From Acidobacteriota bacterium (lineage in GTDB: Bacteria; Acidobacteriota; Terriglobia; UBA7540), in contig CADDZE010000025.1 in NCBI GenBank assembly GCA_902812465.1, positions 1 through 54,415 on the forward strand: DNA of 54,415 nt, given 5' to 3'. The translations under genes and the position numbers were made by a program. The notes beneath the pieces are model-generated. The model ran no database searches and was not told where the DNA came from. It was given only the letters and a program-made list of their open reading frames with translations. Positions 27,402 to 36,331 of this stretch are shown in pieces. Each line of letters opens with the position of its first letter. Position 1 is the first letter of the stretch.

Positions 27402-28538
27402 TTACGAAGCACCCAGAGCCTGGACGACTATCTGCCTCACATTCGCAAGGGTCGCCCTTACTCTGATGCCCGGGTTGCCGATCGCAATGAGCAGATATTT
27501 GATCCAAACGGGGAACAACCACAAGTCCAGCGTAAGCGCCTGCGCGTAGTATTCGCGTGAGGTGCCAAACTCCCCGCGTTGATAAAAGCGGTCGCCCAGG
27601 CCAGCGTAGACGTGAGCGCGCAACCACTGCCGTTCGGCTTCTAGCGGTACGTGGCAGTGCAAACAGTGCTCGAATTGCTGCGCGGTCGTCGTGTAATTGG
27701 GTTCGCCCTTGGCCTTGGGACCTAGATAATAGGCGTAGCGTGCTGCTATCAACCGGCGGCAGGTTCTGGCCAGTCGGGGACGGCCAGCCAAGCGAAACTG
27801 CTCTTCGAGCCGCCACAACAACGTGATGTCGTCTGAAACGATGACGTGAGGCCTTTTCTCGCGAAAACTGCGCAGCATGCTCGCATCGTGCAACCGGTAG
27901 TTAACCATGGGTTCGGCAACATACGCGACGTCATATTGAAGGGCCCACATGCACCACAGATAAAGGTCGGCCAGATGCGGCATGTCTAAAGGGAAAAAAC
28001 CTAACTTGGTGTAACAATCCTTGCGGGCCATGGCAGAGGGAGACGCGATTCCGCCTCCTGACCCCACTAAGGTCAGAGCAAAGCGGCTACGCTTGAAGAT
28101 TGTGTCTTGATTGCCGTAGAAAAACTGCGGTAGAAGGCCTGTCTCCCGGCCCTCTTCGATGCCGATGGCTGGGCAGAAGACGTATCCCACCTCGGGATGG
28201 CGCTCCATAAGGCGGATATACCGCTCCAGAACGTACGGGCGGCGCAGTCGGTCATCGGCCGAGATGAGCCAGACATACCTTCCACGCGAGAGGCCAATGC
28301 CTTTGTTGTAGTTTCGCAGATGGCCGAGGTTGGTGTCATTTCGAATGTACCGGACGCGCGGGTCCGAAAGGTATCGTGCGGCGACAATGGGCGTATCGTC
28401 GGGCGAGCAGTCGTCCATGATCAAGACTTCGAATTCGGTGTAGCTCTGGGACAGAATGGAATCGAGACACTCGGGTAAGAAACGGGCGAGATTGTAACAA
28501 GGAACGACAAAACTAACCATCGGCGTGGTTGTAGACAT
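27402..28538 (-). CDS. Glycosyltransferase family 2
   Basis: 378 residues. The GT-A domain (about 1-230) has VSFVVPCYNLARFL, EVLIMDDCSPDDTP and LISADDRLRRPYVL (the acidic metal motif as SADD). After residue about 250 there is a helical tail with an LRAHVYAGLGDRFYQRGEF... segment that looks TPR-like. The start is ATG 28538, 11 bases after the ABC ATPase stop. Donor and acceptor are unknown. Confidence 0.88.
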   Translation of the reverse strand: MSTTTPMVSFVVPCYNLARFLPECLDSILSQSYTEFEVLIMDDCSPDDTPIVAARYLSDPRVRYIRNDTNLGHLRNYNKGIGLSRGRYVWLISADDRLRRPYVLERYIRLMERHPEVGYVFCPAIGIEEGRETGLLPQFFYGNQDTIFKRSRFALTLVGSGGGIASPSAMARKDCYTKLGFFPLDMPHLADLYLWCMWALQYDVAYVAEPMVNYRLHDASMLRSFREKRPHVIVSDDITLLWRLEEQFRLAGRPRLARTCRRLIAARYAYYLGPKAKGEPNYTTTAQQFEHCLHCHVPLEAERQWLRAHVYAGLGDRFYQRGEFGTSREYYAQALTLDLWLFPVWIKYLLIAIGNPGIRVRATLANVRQIVVQALGAS

Positions 28539-28549
28539 GGAAGCCAACC

Positions 28550-29890
28550 CTATACCAGAAGGCTCGTAGCACGCCTGGCGGCTGAGGGTTGAGCCGCCAT
28601 TCCGCCAGTTTCCGGAGTGTGGAGTTGCCAGCGGTTCTCGATCAAGAAGGTCCCGCGCGTCGGCACGATCCCCGTTCCATAGTAATCGGACCGGCAAACG
28701 GAGATCCGAGTGGCCTCCTCGACCCAGTCGACCTCTCGTCCCGCAATATCGACACCGACAGCTAACCTGTACTCGCCGGGGACGAGCGGAAGACTGGCGA
28801 TATCACAAACGAAAAGCTGGTCACCCGTCCGCTCTTCATGGGGACGTTCGGGTTCATAAGCGGTATGGGCCGTGCAGATGCGTTGGCCGTAAGGTGTATC
28901 GAATCCCAGCCAGGCGTCGAAGCTCACGCAGGGGTGGGGAAGCGTGAAGTAGATCAGCGCACGGAGACCTTCTCCCACCGGGAGCTCGCCACTCAAAGGC
29001 TCACCAGTCTGCGTATAAAGCTCGACGCGCTGAAGGAGTGGCTGGCACTTTGGCGGGCGGCTCGGCGCCTCCGACAGGTCGATAATGTGCGACGAGCTCT
29101 GTTCTCCGCCCGCTACGACATTCCGCAGGTAGTACTGGACCGCTTCCTTCGCACACCCGCAGAAGACAGCTTGGCCGCGATCCAGCACCAACCCCCGCTG
29201 GCACAGGGCTTCGACCGCCGCCAGGTTGTGTGAGACGAACAGCACGGTGCGCCCTCCTCGGCTCACCTCGCTCATCTTCCCCAAACACTTCTTTTGGAAT
29301 CCCACGTCGCCTACCGCAAGCACCTCATCCACGATCAGAATCTCCGGGTCGAGATGCGCAGCTACGGCAAAGGCAAGCCGCACGTACATGCCGCTGGAGT
29401 ATCGCTTGACGGGAGTATCCAGGAAAGGTGCGATGCCAGAGAAGCCCACGATCTCATCGAACTTGCCCTCAATTTCAGCCTTGCGCATGCCCAAAATGGC
29501 GCCATTGAGATAAATGTTTTCGCGCCCCGTAAGCTCGGGGTGAAAACCGGTGCCGACTTCAAGCAGGCTGGCCATCCTGCCACGCAGTCGGACGGTCCCC
29601 TCGGTCGGATCGACAATGCGGGACACAATCTTGAGCAACGTGCTCTTGCCGGCACCGTTCTGGCCGATGATGGCGACCGTGTCCCCCGCGAAGACATCGA
29701 GGCTGATGTCCTTTAAGGCCCAGAAGGAGCGATTGGCAGTGTGTCTTTTCGCCGCCGTCTGCCGCCGCAGTCTCAGCCAGGGCCGACGAGCCATGTCAAC
29801 CAGCGCTTCGCGAAAACTGCCGTATAGCTGGGTTCCCTCCCCCAGCCGGTATTGCTTCGAAATGCCTCGGATTTCAATCGCTGGAACCAT
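28550..29890 (-). CDS. wzt: Polysaccharide ABC exporter ATPase with carbohydrate-binding domain
   Basis: 446 residues. The Walker A motif is GQNGAGKST (about 76-84), the ABC signature is YSSGM and Walker B is ILIVDE. The H-loop is VLFVSHN. Residues about 290-430 form the Wzt C-terminal beta-sandwich (ELYTQTGEPLSGELPVGEGLRALIYF...), which in characterised systems recognises the modified end of the glycan before export. The start is ATG 29890, six bases after the permease stop; a TTG precedes it. With the permease it forms the exporter for an undecaprenyl-linked polysaccharide across the inner membrane. Confidence 0.93.
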   Translation of the reverse strand: MVPAIEIRGISKQYRLGEGTQLYGSFREALVDMARRPWLRLRRQTAAKRHTANRSFWALKDISLDVFAGDTVAIIGQNGAGKSTLLKIVSRIVDPTEGTVRLRGRMASLLEVGTGFHPELTGRENIYLNGAILGMRKAEIEGKFDEIVGFSGIAPFLDTPVKRYSSGMYVRLAFAVAAHLDPEILIVDEVLAVGDVGFQKKCLGKMSEVSRGGRTVLFVSHNLAAVEALCQRGLVLDRGQAVFCGCAKEAVQYYLRNVVAGGEQSSSHIIDLSEAPSRPPKCQPLLQRVELYTQTGEPLSGELPVGEGLRALIYFTLPHPCVSFDAWLGFDTPYGQRICTAHTAYEPERPHEERTGDQLFVCDIASLPLVPGEYRLAVGVDIAGREVDWVEEATRISVCRSDYYGTGIVPTRGTFLIENRWQLHTPETGGMAAQPSAARRATSLLV

Positions 29891-29896
29891 CAATGC

Positions 29897-30814
29897 TCAC
29901 ACCACGTCCGCGAAGTCGCGCTCCATACGCCGGAAGACGAAAAGCCCGGCCACAAACCATATGGCGCTGACACCCAGCGAGAGGACTGCTGGCCCCCAGG
30001 CAGCCGGAATGCCCAGCAAGGCATGCCGGAAGCCTTCAATGACACCGGTCATAGGATTGAGTGCCACGAAAGTCCGCAGCCGCGCGGGCAAGCGGCTCAG
30101 CGGATAGATCACTGGCGTCAGAAAGAAAGCCATTTGTATGGCAAATGGCACCACGTATTTAATGTCCCGAAAGTAGACATTCAGCGCGGCGAGAACCAGC
30201 CCAGCTCCGGTGGTCGCCAGGACACCGGCCATTAAGAAGACAGGTAGCCAGAGCAGAGTTGGCGAAATCACCCAGTGATAATAGACCAGCAATAGTCCCA
30301 TAAACCCGAGGCCCACGAGGAGGTCCAGACCCAGGGCGAAGATAGTGCCCAAGGGAACGAAAAGGCGGGGGAAATAAGTCTTGCGGATCATCTGCTCGTT
30401 TCCTACCAAGCTGGTGCTCGACAAGGTAAGGGCATTGGCGAAAAACGTCCAGGGCACTAGACCAGCGAAGACAAACAGAGCGTACGGTGGCCCCCCAGTA
30501 GCTATTGTCACGACGCGGCTGAACAGGCCGCAGAAGATCAGCATCGCTAGCAAAGGCTGCAGCACCGCCCAAAGACTTCCTAAAGCGGTTTGCTTATAGC
30601 GAATTTTGACATCCCGCCACACGAGAAATCCCAAAAGCTCGCGGTGATGCCAGAGCTCGCGCCAGTCGATACCTTGCCATCCCCGGCGAGGCCGGATCAC
30701 GACTTCAAAACCGGATGAATCTGGTCTGGCCTCCCTGGAACTTCGATGGCGAGGCGCTTGCGTGGTGACTGAAAGCTCTCCGCGCCCCGTTATAAGCGAG
30801 ATTACTGGCAACAT
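29897..30814 (-). CDS. wzm: Polysaccharide ABC exporter permease
   Basis: 305 residues with about six membrane helices and the ABC2-type fold. The N-terminal cytosolic part has ELWHHRELLGFLVWRDVKIRYKQTALG, the usual opening of Wzm/KpsM-like permeases, and the C-terminus has the ALNPMTGVIEGFRHALLG motif. It pairs with the downstream ATPase. The first 35 residues are unconserved, so a later start is possible. Confidence 0.92.
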   Translation of the reverse strand: MLPVISLITGRGELSVTTQAPRHRSSREARPDSSGFEVVIRPRRGWQGIDWRELWHHRELLGFLVWRDVKIRYKQTALGSLWAVLQPLLAMLIFCGLFSRVVTIATGGPPYALFVFAGLVPWTFFANALTLSSTSLVGNEQMIRKTYFPRLFVPLGTIFALGLDLLVGLGFMGLLLVYYHWVISPTLLWLPVFLMAGVLATTGAGLVLAALNVYFRDIKYVVPFAIQMAFFLTPVIYPLSRLPARLRTFVALNPMTGVIEGFRHALLGIPAAWGPAVLSLGVSAIWFVAGLFVFRRMERDFADVV

Positions 30815-30831
30815 AAGGAAAGAACTCGTTC

Positions 30832-33800
30832 TTACTGAGTTAGTTGAACGAAGGGTGCGACTGAGGGCACGCCCGACGTATTGACGATGAAGAGCATGTA
30901 ATAGCCGGGCGGAGCTAGGTAGGCGTTGGCGGGTGCCGTCGCGCTCAGGCCTCCGGTCGTGTGTTGGAAGTTCAACGGCACATACCGCGCGTTCTGATCG
31001 AAGAAGTGGGTGACCGCCGCGGTCCGAATCAGCACGACCGACTGAATGGTAGAGGCATCTGGTGTTGCCACAAAGAAGTTACTGCCGTACTGCAGCTGCG
31101 AAGGTGCCTGGCTGATGACCGGCCGTGGCCCCCTGAACAGGTAAGGCGGCGAATAGAATTCGGCGTTCAGCTCATCCGGCACGTTCCCGAAGTCCGCGCC
31201 CATGCCCGAGACGAGCACGCGGCCATCAGGCAACAACAGGGCCGTTGAGTGGTACTCGCGTGGCGTGTGCATCGAGGACAGGGTGGTCCAGGTCTGTGTC
31301 TGCGGCGACCACAGCTCGGCGGCGTACACCGCGTTAGCGATATTCCCGCCATTCTTGTCAGTCTCTCCGCCCGTCGCTAGTACCGTCCCGTCCGGCAGGG
31401 TTGTAAGGTTCAAGAAGCTGCGCGGATAAGCCATGGACGGCACTTGGTGCCAAGCCGGCGAGGCCTGTGTAGTGTCCAAGACGTAGGTGGTGTTGGATGA
31501 GGGCCCGACTCCCTGGCTATCGGTGGCGCTCCCCGATTTCATGATCTTGCCGGGCAGAAACATACTTGCACTGGCGCCGTCGGGGAGATTGGGATCCACC
31601 ACCGACCAGCTTTGTGAGGTAAGGTTAAGGATGTCTGTGTTAGTTGGATATTCCGAGCCGCCCACGTGGATGAGTTGTCCGTTGGGCAGAAGGTAGATGA
31701 ACGGATACGTCTCGAAGGGGTTATCGGCGCTTGTGAGTTGTGTCCACTGGTTGGTGGCGGGATCGTAGATTTCAGGAATTCCCGCGTTGGTATGTTCTGC
31801 GGTTTGCCAGCCTGCAGTGACCAGCACTCGACCGTCTGACAATGTGGTGGCCGTCGGATACCACCGGCGGTAGGCCATGTGCGGCACCGCCGCCCAGAGG
31901 TTGCTGGTCGGATCGAAGATCTCGGCGTTGGAGATCCCAAAGTTATTGCCGCTTTGCCCGTAGCCACCCGTCACCAGAATCCGGCCATCGGCTAAGGCTG
32001 CGTGTCCAGAACAGAAGAGGTCTGCGGGAGCGGGAACATTGGTGAATGTGTTGTTCATGTAATCCCAAATGGTTGGCGTGCTGCCGTCTTCGTAGAACAG
32101 CACTTTGTTGTTCTTCAGCAGAATCAGGTTGACGGCGACGGCTGGCAGATTGACTACCGAGGACCAGCTTCCCACCACCGACGGATTACCTGAATTATCG
32201 ACCGTGACCGTGATCGGTGCCGAGGTACCCTGGTCACCCGCGGCGTTGTAGGCGATCGCCGATAGAATGTGCTGCCCGTTCGAGACAGTTGTGGTGTCCC
32301 AAGTCATCGAGAAGGGAGGCGAGGTAATCTGGTTTCCCAAATTGACGCCATCCAACACAAACTGCACCGCGGATACCGCCACATTTCCCGGCGCCGTTGC
32401 CCAGAGAGTAGTCCGGCTGCTGACCGTTGCTCCCGTGGCAGGAGCATTGATGGACACCGTGGGGGTTCGTAGGCTGACCGCAGGCAACACTTCGCAAATG
32501 CTCAAATTGAAGCGATCCCCGGTGGGGCCCGTGTCATTGATGCTGAGCACCGTTCCACTTTGAGGCGTGGCGCTGGTCTGTCGCTGCACCCAGTACGTAT
32601 CTCCACCGGGCGACAAGTACTGGTGCACCATCGTCTGATTGGGCCCGAGCTTGCGGGCGATGGCACGATCCCAATCGTTGCCCACACCAACCAGCCATGA
32701 GTTGTTCCGCGTGGTAGTGAGCGTAGCAAAAGGCGCTGCGAAGTCGCCGGACCCCGACGCGACGGCTCCAATGGCCCCTGAGCCATTACTTCCGGAGCTA
32801 TCCGCTCCGATAAAGCTCATCACCGTGATCGAGGAGGCTACCTTCTGGGACAGTGTGGCAGTGACGGTGACGTTGTTCAGCGGCGAAGTGGCCAATGCCC
32901 GCCAGATCTCGGACGTTCCCTGCTCGACGTTGGTCCGCACCACCAGCACCCACGTTAATCCTGCCCCGGAGATCCCAGTAACCTTGGTATTCGTTCCGGA
33001 AACGTAGTCGGTAGCCACAAATGCCAGAAGCAACTCGTTGGAGGAAGTGGTCGAAAACTTGGGGCTGGTCACCGCCAAGCTTGCGCTTCCCTGATCGCGC
33101 GAGGCCACGGCATCGATCGCCAGGGATCCAGAAGGCGGCGCGGGCTGGGCAGCGAAGTTGATGCCGCTCTGGTTGGCGTTGTTGATGGTGACGCCCTGGC
33201 TGGGAGGGTTAAAAGTGAAGCCGGGCTTCGTTGGCGTGACAGTATAGGAGCCGTTGCTCAGTCCGCTGAAACTGTAGTTGCCAGAAGGGTCGGCGGTGGT
33301 GCTGCCGTTTGAAGTTCCCGTAAGAGTCACGGTGGCTCCGCTGCCGTACGAAGCGGGGGTGATTGTGCCTGAAATGCTCCAGGTTTGGCCGCCGGTCGAC
33401 GCGGCAAGGATTTCGCAGATGCTGAGGTTGTAGCGGTCACTGGTCGGCGCCGTATCGTTGAGGGTGACCAGAGTGCCGCTGCTCGAAATGGGGTTTGTTT
33501 CCCTCTGCACCCAGTAAGTATCTCCTGTGGGAGTAAGATCCTGATGCACCAGGGTCTGGCCTGGCCCCACGGTTCTCTCGATGGGGTTATCCCAGTCGTT
33601 GCCCACACCTACCACCCAGGAACCATTGCGCGTGGTTGTCAGGCTTGCGGTGGGGGCCCCAGGGTTAGCGTTTCCGCTCCCAATCGCTCCGATCGCTCCA
33701 GAGCCGTTCGTCCCGGAACTGTCGACGCCCGTGAAACTCATGACTGTGATGGACGCCACCACTTTCTGAGAAAGGGTAGCGGTAACGGAGACGTTGGCCA

Positions 33801-34107
33801 GCGGGGACACGGCGAAGGCTCGCCAGATCTCGGACGTGCCGTTCTGCACGTTTGTTCGTATTACAGGGGCCCAGGTCAGTCCCGCACCGGACACGGCGGT
33901 AACCGTCGTGTTGGCGCCGGAGAGGTAGTCGGTCGAAATAAAGGCCAGCAAAAGCTCGTTGCCCGAGGCGGTCGAAAACGTGCTGGTCGCGATCGTGGTG
34001 CTCGCAGTCGATCCGTCTTGGGAAGTAGTCACATCCAGCGCGATCTGGCCGGAGAGAGGCGGGGCCAGCATTGCTAGCAGCACGAGTCTCAACAAGAGCT
34101 TGGTCAT
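30832..34107 (-). CDS. Secreted AA5 copper-radical oxidase (glyoxal/galactose oxidase-like)
   Basis: 1,091 residues with signal peptide MTKLLLRLVLLAMLAPPLSG; AAGGAG lies upstream of the ATG. Residues about 23-236 and 328-546 are two copies of the same beta-rich module. They are separated by a carboxypeptidase-regulatory-like repeat (about 240-322) and followed by an Ig-like domain (about 549-645). Residues about 650-990 are a kelch propeller and about 995-1091 the DUF1929 cap. All copper-radical ligands seem present: C699 (FCSG) and Y750 (RRWYPT) for the Cys-Tyr cofactor, Y952-H953 (REYHST) and H1034 (VTHFF). The RWYPT form is closer to glyoxal oxidase (GlxA) than to galactose oxidase. Such enzymes oxidise primary alcohols or aldehydes to give H2O2. 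In Streptomyces, GlxA acts with a cellulose-synthase-like enzyme in surface glycan deposition, a parallel that fits this location. Confidence 0.88.
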   Translation of the reverse strand: MTKLLLRLVLLAMLAPPLSGQIALDVTTSQDGSTASTTIATSTFSTASGNELLLAFISTDYLSGANTTVTAVSGAGLTWAPVIRTNVQNGTSEIWRAFAVSPLANVSVTATLSQKVVASITVMSFTGVDSSGTNGSGAIGAIGSGNANPGAPTASLTTTRNGSWVVGVGNDWDNPIERTVGPGQTLVHQDLTPTGDTYWVQRETNPISSSGTLVTLNDTAPTSDRYNLSICEILAASTGGQTWSISGTITPASYGSGATVTLTGTSNGSTTADPSGNYSFSGLSNGSYTVTPTKPGFTFNPPSQGVTINNANQSGINFAAQPAPPSGSLAIDAVASRDQGSASLAVTSPKFSTTSSNELLLAFVATDYVSGTNTKVTGISGAGLTWVLVVRTNVEQGTSEIWRALATSPLNNVTVTATLSQKVASSITVMSFIGADSSGSNGSGAIGAVASGSGDFAAPFATLTTTRNNSWLVGVGNDWDRAIARKLGPNQTMVHQYLSPGGDTYWVQRQTSATPQSGTVLSINDTGPTGDRFNLSICEVLPAVSLRTPTVSINAPATGATVSSRTTLWATAPGNVAVSAVQFVLDGVNLGNQITSPPFSMTWDTTTVSNGQHILSAIAYNAAGDQGTSAPITVTVDNSGNPSVVGSWSSVVNLPAVAVNLILLKNNKVLFYEDGSTPTIWDYMNNTFTNVPAPADLFCSGHAALADGRILVTGGYGQSGNNFGISNAEIFDPTSNLWAAVPHMAYRRWYPTATTLSDGRVLVTAGWQTAEHTNAGIPEIYDPATNQWTQLTSADNPFETYPFIYLLPNGQLIHVGGSEYPTNTDILNLTSQSWSVVDPNLPDGASASMFLPGKIMKSGSATDSQGVGPSSNTTYVLDTTQASPAWHQVPSMAYPRSFLNLTTLPDGTVLATGGETDKNGGNIANAVYAAELWSPQTQTWTTLSSMHTPREYHSTALLLPDGRVLVSGMGADFGNVPDELNAEFYSPPYLFRGPRPVISQAPSQLQYGSNFFVATPDASTIQSVVLIRTAAVTHFFDQNARYVPLNFQHTTGGLSATAPANAYLAPPGYYMLFIVNTSGVPSVAPFVQLTQ

Positions 34108-34172
34108 CGGCAGAAACTCCTTAAGGTTTCCCCCCTAGGCCACGGCGATGGCCTCTTGCGGCGCAGGCTTAG

Positions 34173-35351
34173 TTATGTCCCTGTTGGGGCAAAAGCTCCG
34201 ACTTGGGAGATAGATTCAACAACGTAGTCCTGTTCTTCTTCCGTCATCTGGTGGAACAAGGGCAAAATCACCGTGCTGTTAGCTGCCGCTTCGGTCTCGG
34301 GAAGACTGACTTTCCATTTCTCCTCTTGATAGGGTACTTCCCGGTGTATGGCCATGACGCCGCGGCGGGTTGAGATGCCGCGCTCCAGCAGTGCCTGCAT
34401 CAAGGTCTCCCGGGAAACGGGTGCATCTGGCCGTAGGCGCACCATGTAAGACTGGAAGTTATGCCGCGCACCCGCAGACTCCTCCGGAGTCTTTAGCCAC
34501 GGCACTCGTTCAAGGTGCCGGGAATACCGGGCGGCTAGATAACGGCGCCGTTCCAGCAGCCGATCAAACCGCCTGAGCTGCACCAGCCCGACGGCCGCTT
34601 GCAGGTCGCTCATTCGGTAGTTGTAACCCACCTCATCGTATGTCTCGAACACAACCTGCCGGGCAGTATGCCGCGTGACGTCGGAAGCGCTCATCGCGTG
34701 CTGGCGCAGCCGCCGAATCCTCTCAGCGAGGTCAGCATCCGCCGTTGTAACCATGCCGCCTTCCCCTGTGGTCAGGATCTTGCGCGGGTGGAAGCTGAAG
34801 CAGGCTGCAACGCCGTGAGGCATTCCGATTCGGCGTACGAAGTATTCCGAACCAAGCGCGCAAGCCGCGTCTTCAATCACCAGTAGGCCGTATCGCGAGG
34901 CGACGGCCAGAATTTCGTTGAGAGCGGCGGGCAGACCTACTTGGTGAACCACGAGGATGGCCCGCGTTCGGCGTGAAATCGCTTCTTCGATCCGCGTCGG
35001 GTCCAAGTTGTAGGTTTCCCGGTCGATATCTGCAAAGACTGGGCGGGCGCCGGTATAAGCAATCGCGTTGGCCGTGGCGATGAAAGACAGGCTGGGACAG
35101 ATGACTTCGTCTCCCCTGCCGATGCCCAGCGCCACCAGCGATAGGTGCAGTGCCGTCGTGCACGACGACACCGCTACGGCGTGCGGCGCTCCTACATAAG
35201 CAGCAAAGGCTGCTTCGAACTCTGCCACCCGCGGCCCTTGGCTTAGCCAGCCGCTTCGCAGCACCTCGGCGACCGCTGCTTCTTCCTCCAAACCCACATA
35301 GGGCCGCGCCACAGGAATGAGACGGAGTCCACCTGACAAGGTACGGCTCAC
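34173..35351 (-). CDS. DegT/DnrJ/EryC1/StrS sugar aminotransferase
   Basis: 392 residues. This PLP enzyme aminates a keto-sugar nucleotide. Marks are the N-terminal VARPYVGLEEEAAVAEVLRSG, the cofactor region VIEDAACALGSEY and the Schiff-base lysine K191 in SFHPRKILTTGEGG. GTG 35351 is the start because it overlaps the epimerase stop as GTGA. Its order after an epimerase and an acyltransferase suggests a module making an N-acyl amino sugar. Confidence 0.9.
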   Translation of the reverse strand: MSRTLSGGLRLIPVARPYVGLEEEAAVAEVLRSGWLSQGPRVAEFEAAFAAYVGAPHAVAVSSCTTALHLSLVALGIGRGDEVICPSLSFIATANAIAYTGARPVFADIDRETYNLDPTRIEEAISRRTRAILVVHQVGLPAALNEILAVASRYGLLVIEDAACALGSEYFVRRIGMPHGVAACFSFHPRKILTTGEGGMVTTADADLAERIRRLRQHAMSASDVTRHTARQVVFETYDEVGYNYRMSDLQAAVGLVQLRRFDRLLERRRYLAARYSRHLERVPWLKTPEESAGARHNFQSYMVRLRPDAPVSRETLMQALLERGISTRRGVMAIHREVPYQEEKWKVSLPETEAAANSTVILPLFHQMTEEEQDYVVESISQVGAFAPTGT

Positions 35352-36331
35352 CGGCCACGCTCCATCAGTTCTTCGGACTTGACTGACTGCCGCCAGCGGA
35401 TCAGTCGCTCGAGGCCCGTGCGGAGATCCACGCGGGTGCGGAAGCCGAGCAGCCTTTCCGCCTTCTCCACGGCTGCACGCCGCGCCTTCACGTTCGCCAC
35501 CTTGCGCGCCTCGCGGTACTCGGGTTGCAGCGGCGAGCGGGTAAGGTGCAGCACCAGATAGCACAGCTGACGAAGACTCGTCTGCACCCCAGTGCCGACA
35601 TTCAAGATTTCATCGGTCACGGGGCTCTCCAGCGCCAGCAAGTTGGCGCGCGCCACATCGTCGACGAAAACGAAGTCCATGGACTGGCTGCCGTCACCAA
35701 AGATACAAGGCGGTTTGCCATGGTCGATGGCATCCAGCCAGCGGATCAGTACCTCAGTGTAGAGACCCTCGAGGTCCATGCGGGGCCCGTAAACGTTAAA
35801 GTAACGCAGCGCCACGTAGTGAAGCCCAAATGTTTCATAATACGCGCGCAGCATTTGTTCGTTGGCAATCTTCCCGGCACCATACAGAGTGCGGTTATTG
35901 AACGGATGCGCTTCATCCATCGGGAGATAACTGGGTTCGCCGTAAACCGAAGCCGAGGATGCCGCAACAATCTTCCTGACTTTGTGGCGAACCGCGGCCT
36001 CGAGTATGTTCAGAGTACCAACGATAAGCACTTCGGCGGCTTCGCGTGGCACTTCGGCGCAGCGCGTGATGCGCAGAGCGGCCTGGTGGAAGACGTAGTC
36101 GGCGCCTGCCATGACATGATCCACCAGCTCGCGGTCGCGGATATCACCTTCGATCACCCGCAGGCAATCCTGTTTCATTGCCGGCTCGAGATTCCGGCGG
36201 CTACCGCGAACGAAATTATCCAGAACGCGCACCTCGCCCGCACCGGCGGCCAGCAGGTGGTCGACGATGGTGCTGCCGATAAAACCGGCTCCGCCGGTGA
36301 CCAATACGCACTTTCCGGGGATAGGGTTCAT
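35348..36331 (-). CDS. NAD-dependent sugar epimerase/dehydratase (extended SDR)
   Basis: 327 residues. The Rossmann loop is VLVTGGAGFIGSTIVDHLL and the catalytic elements are SSASVYGE and YGAGK (YxxxK). Also present are LRYFNVYGPRMD and the substrate-side FGDGSQSMDFVFVDDVARA. It resembles UDP-GlcNAc 4-epimerase/GalE-type enzymes; the exact reaction is uncertain. The ATG overlaps the upstream acyltransferase stop as ATGA and its own stop overlaps the aminotransferase start as GTGA, so the three are translationally coupled. Confidence 0.9.
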   Translation of the reverse strand: MNPIPGKCVLVTGGAGFIGSTIVDHLLAAGAGEVRVLDNFVRGSRRNLEPAMKQDCLRVIEGDIRDRELVDHVMAGADYVFHQAALRITRCAEVPREAAEVLIVGTLNILEAAVRHKVRKIVAASSASVYGEPSYLPMDEAHPFNNRTLYGAGKIANEQMLRAYYETFGLHYVALRYFNVYGPRMDLEGLYTEVLIRWLDAIDHGKPPCIFGDGSQSMDFVFVDDVARANLLALESPVTDEILNVGTGVQTSLRQLCYLVLHLTRSPLQPEYREARKVANVKARRAAVEKAERLLGFRTRVDLRTGLERLIRWRQSVKSEELMERGR

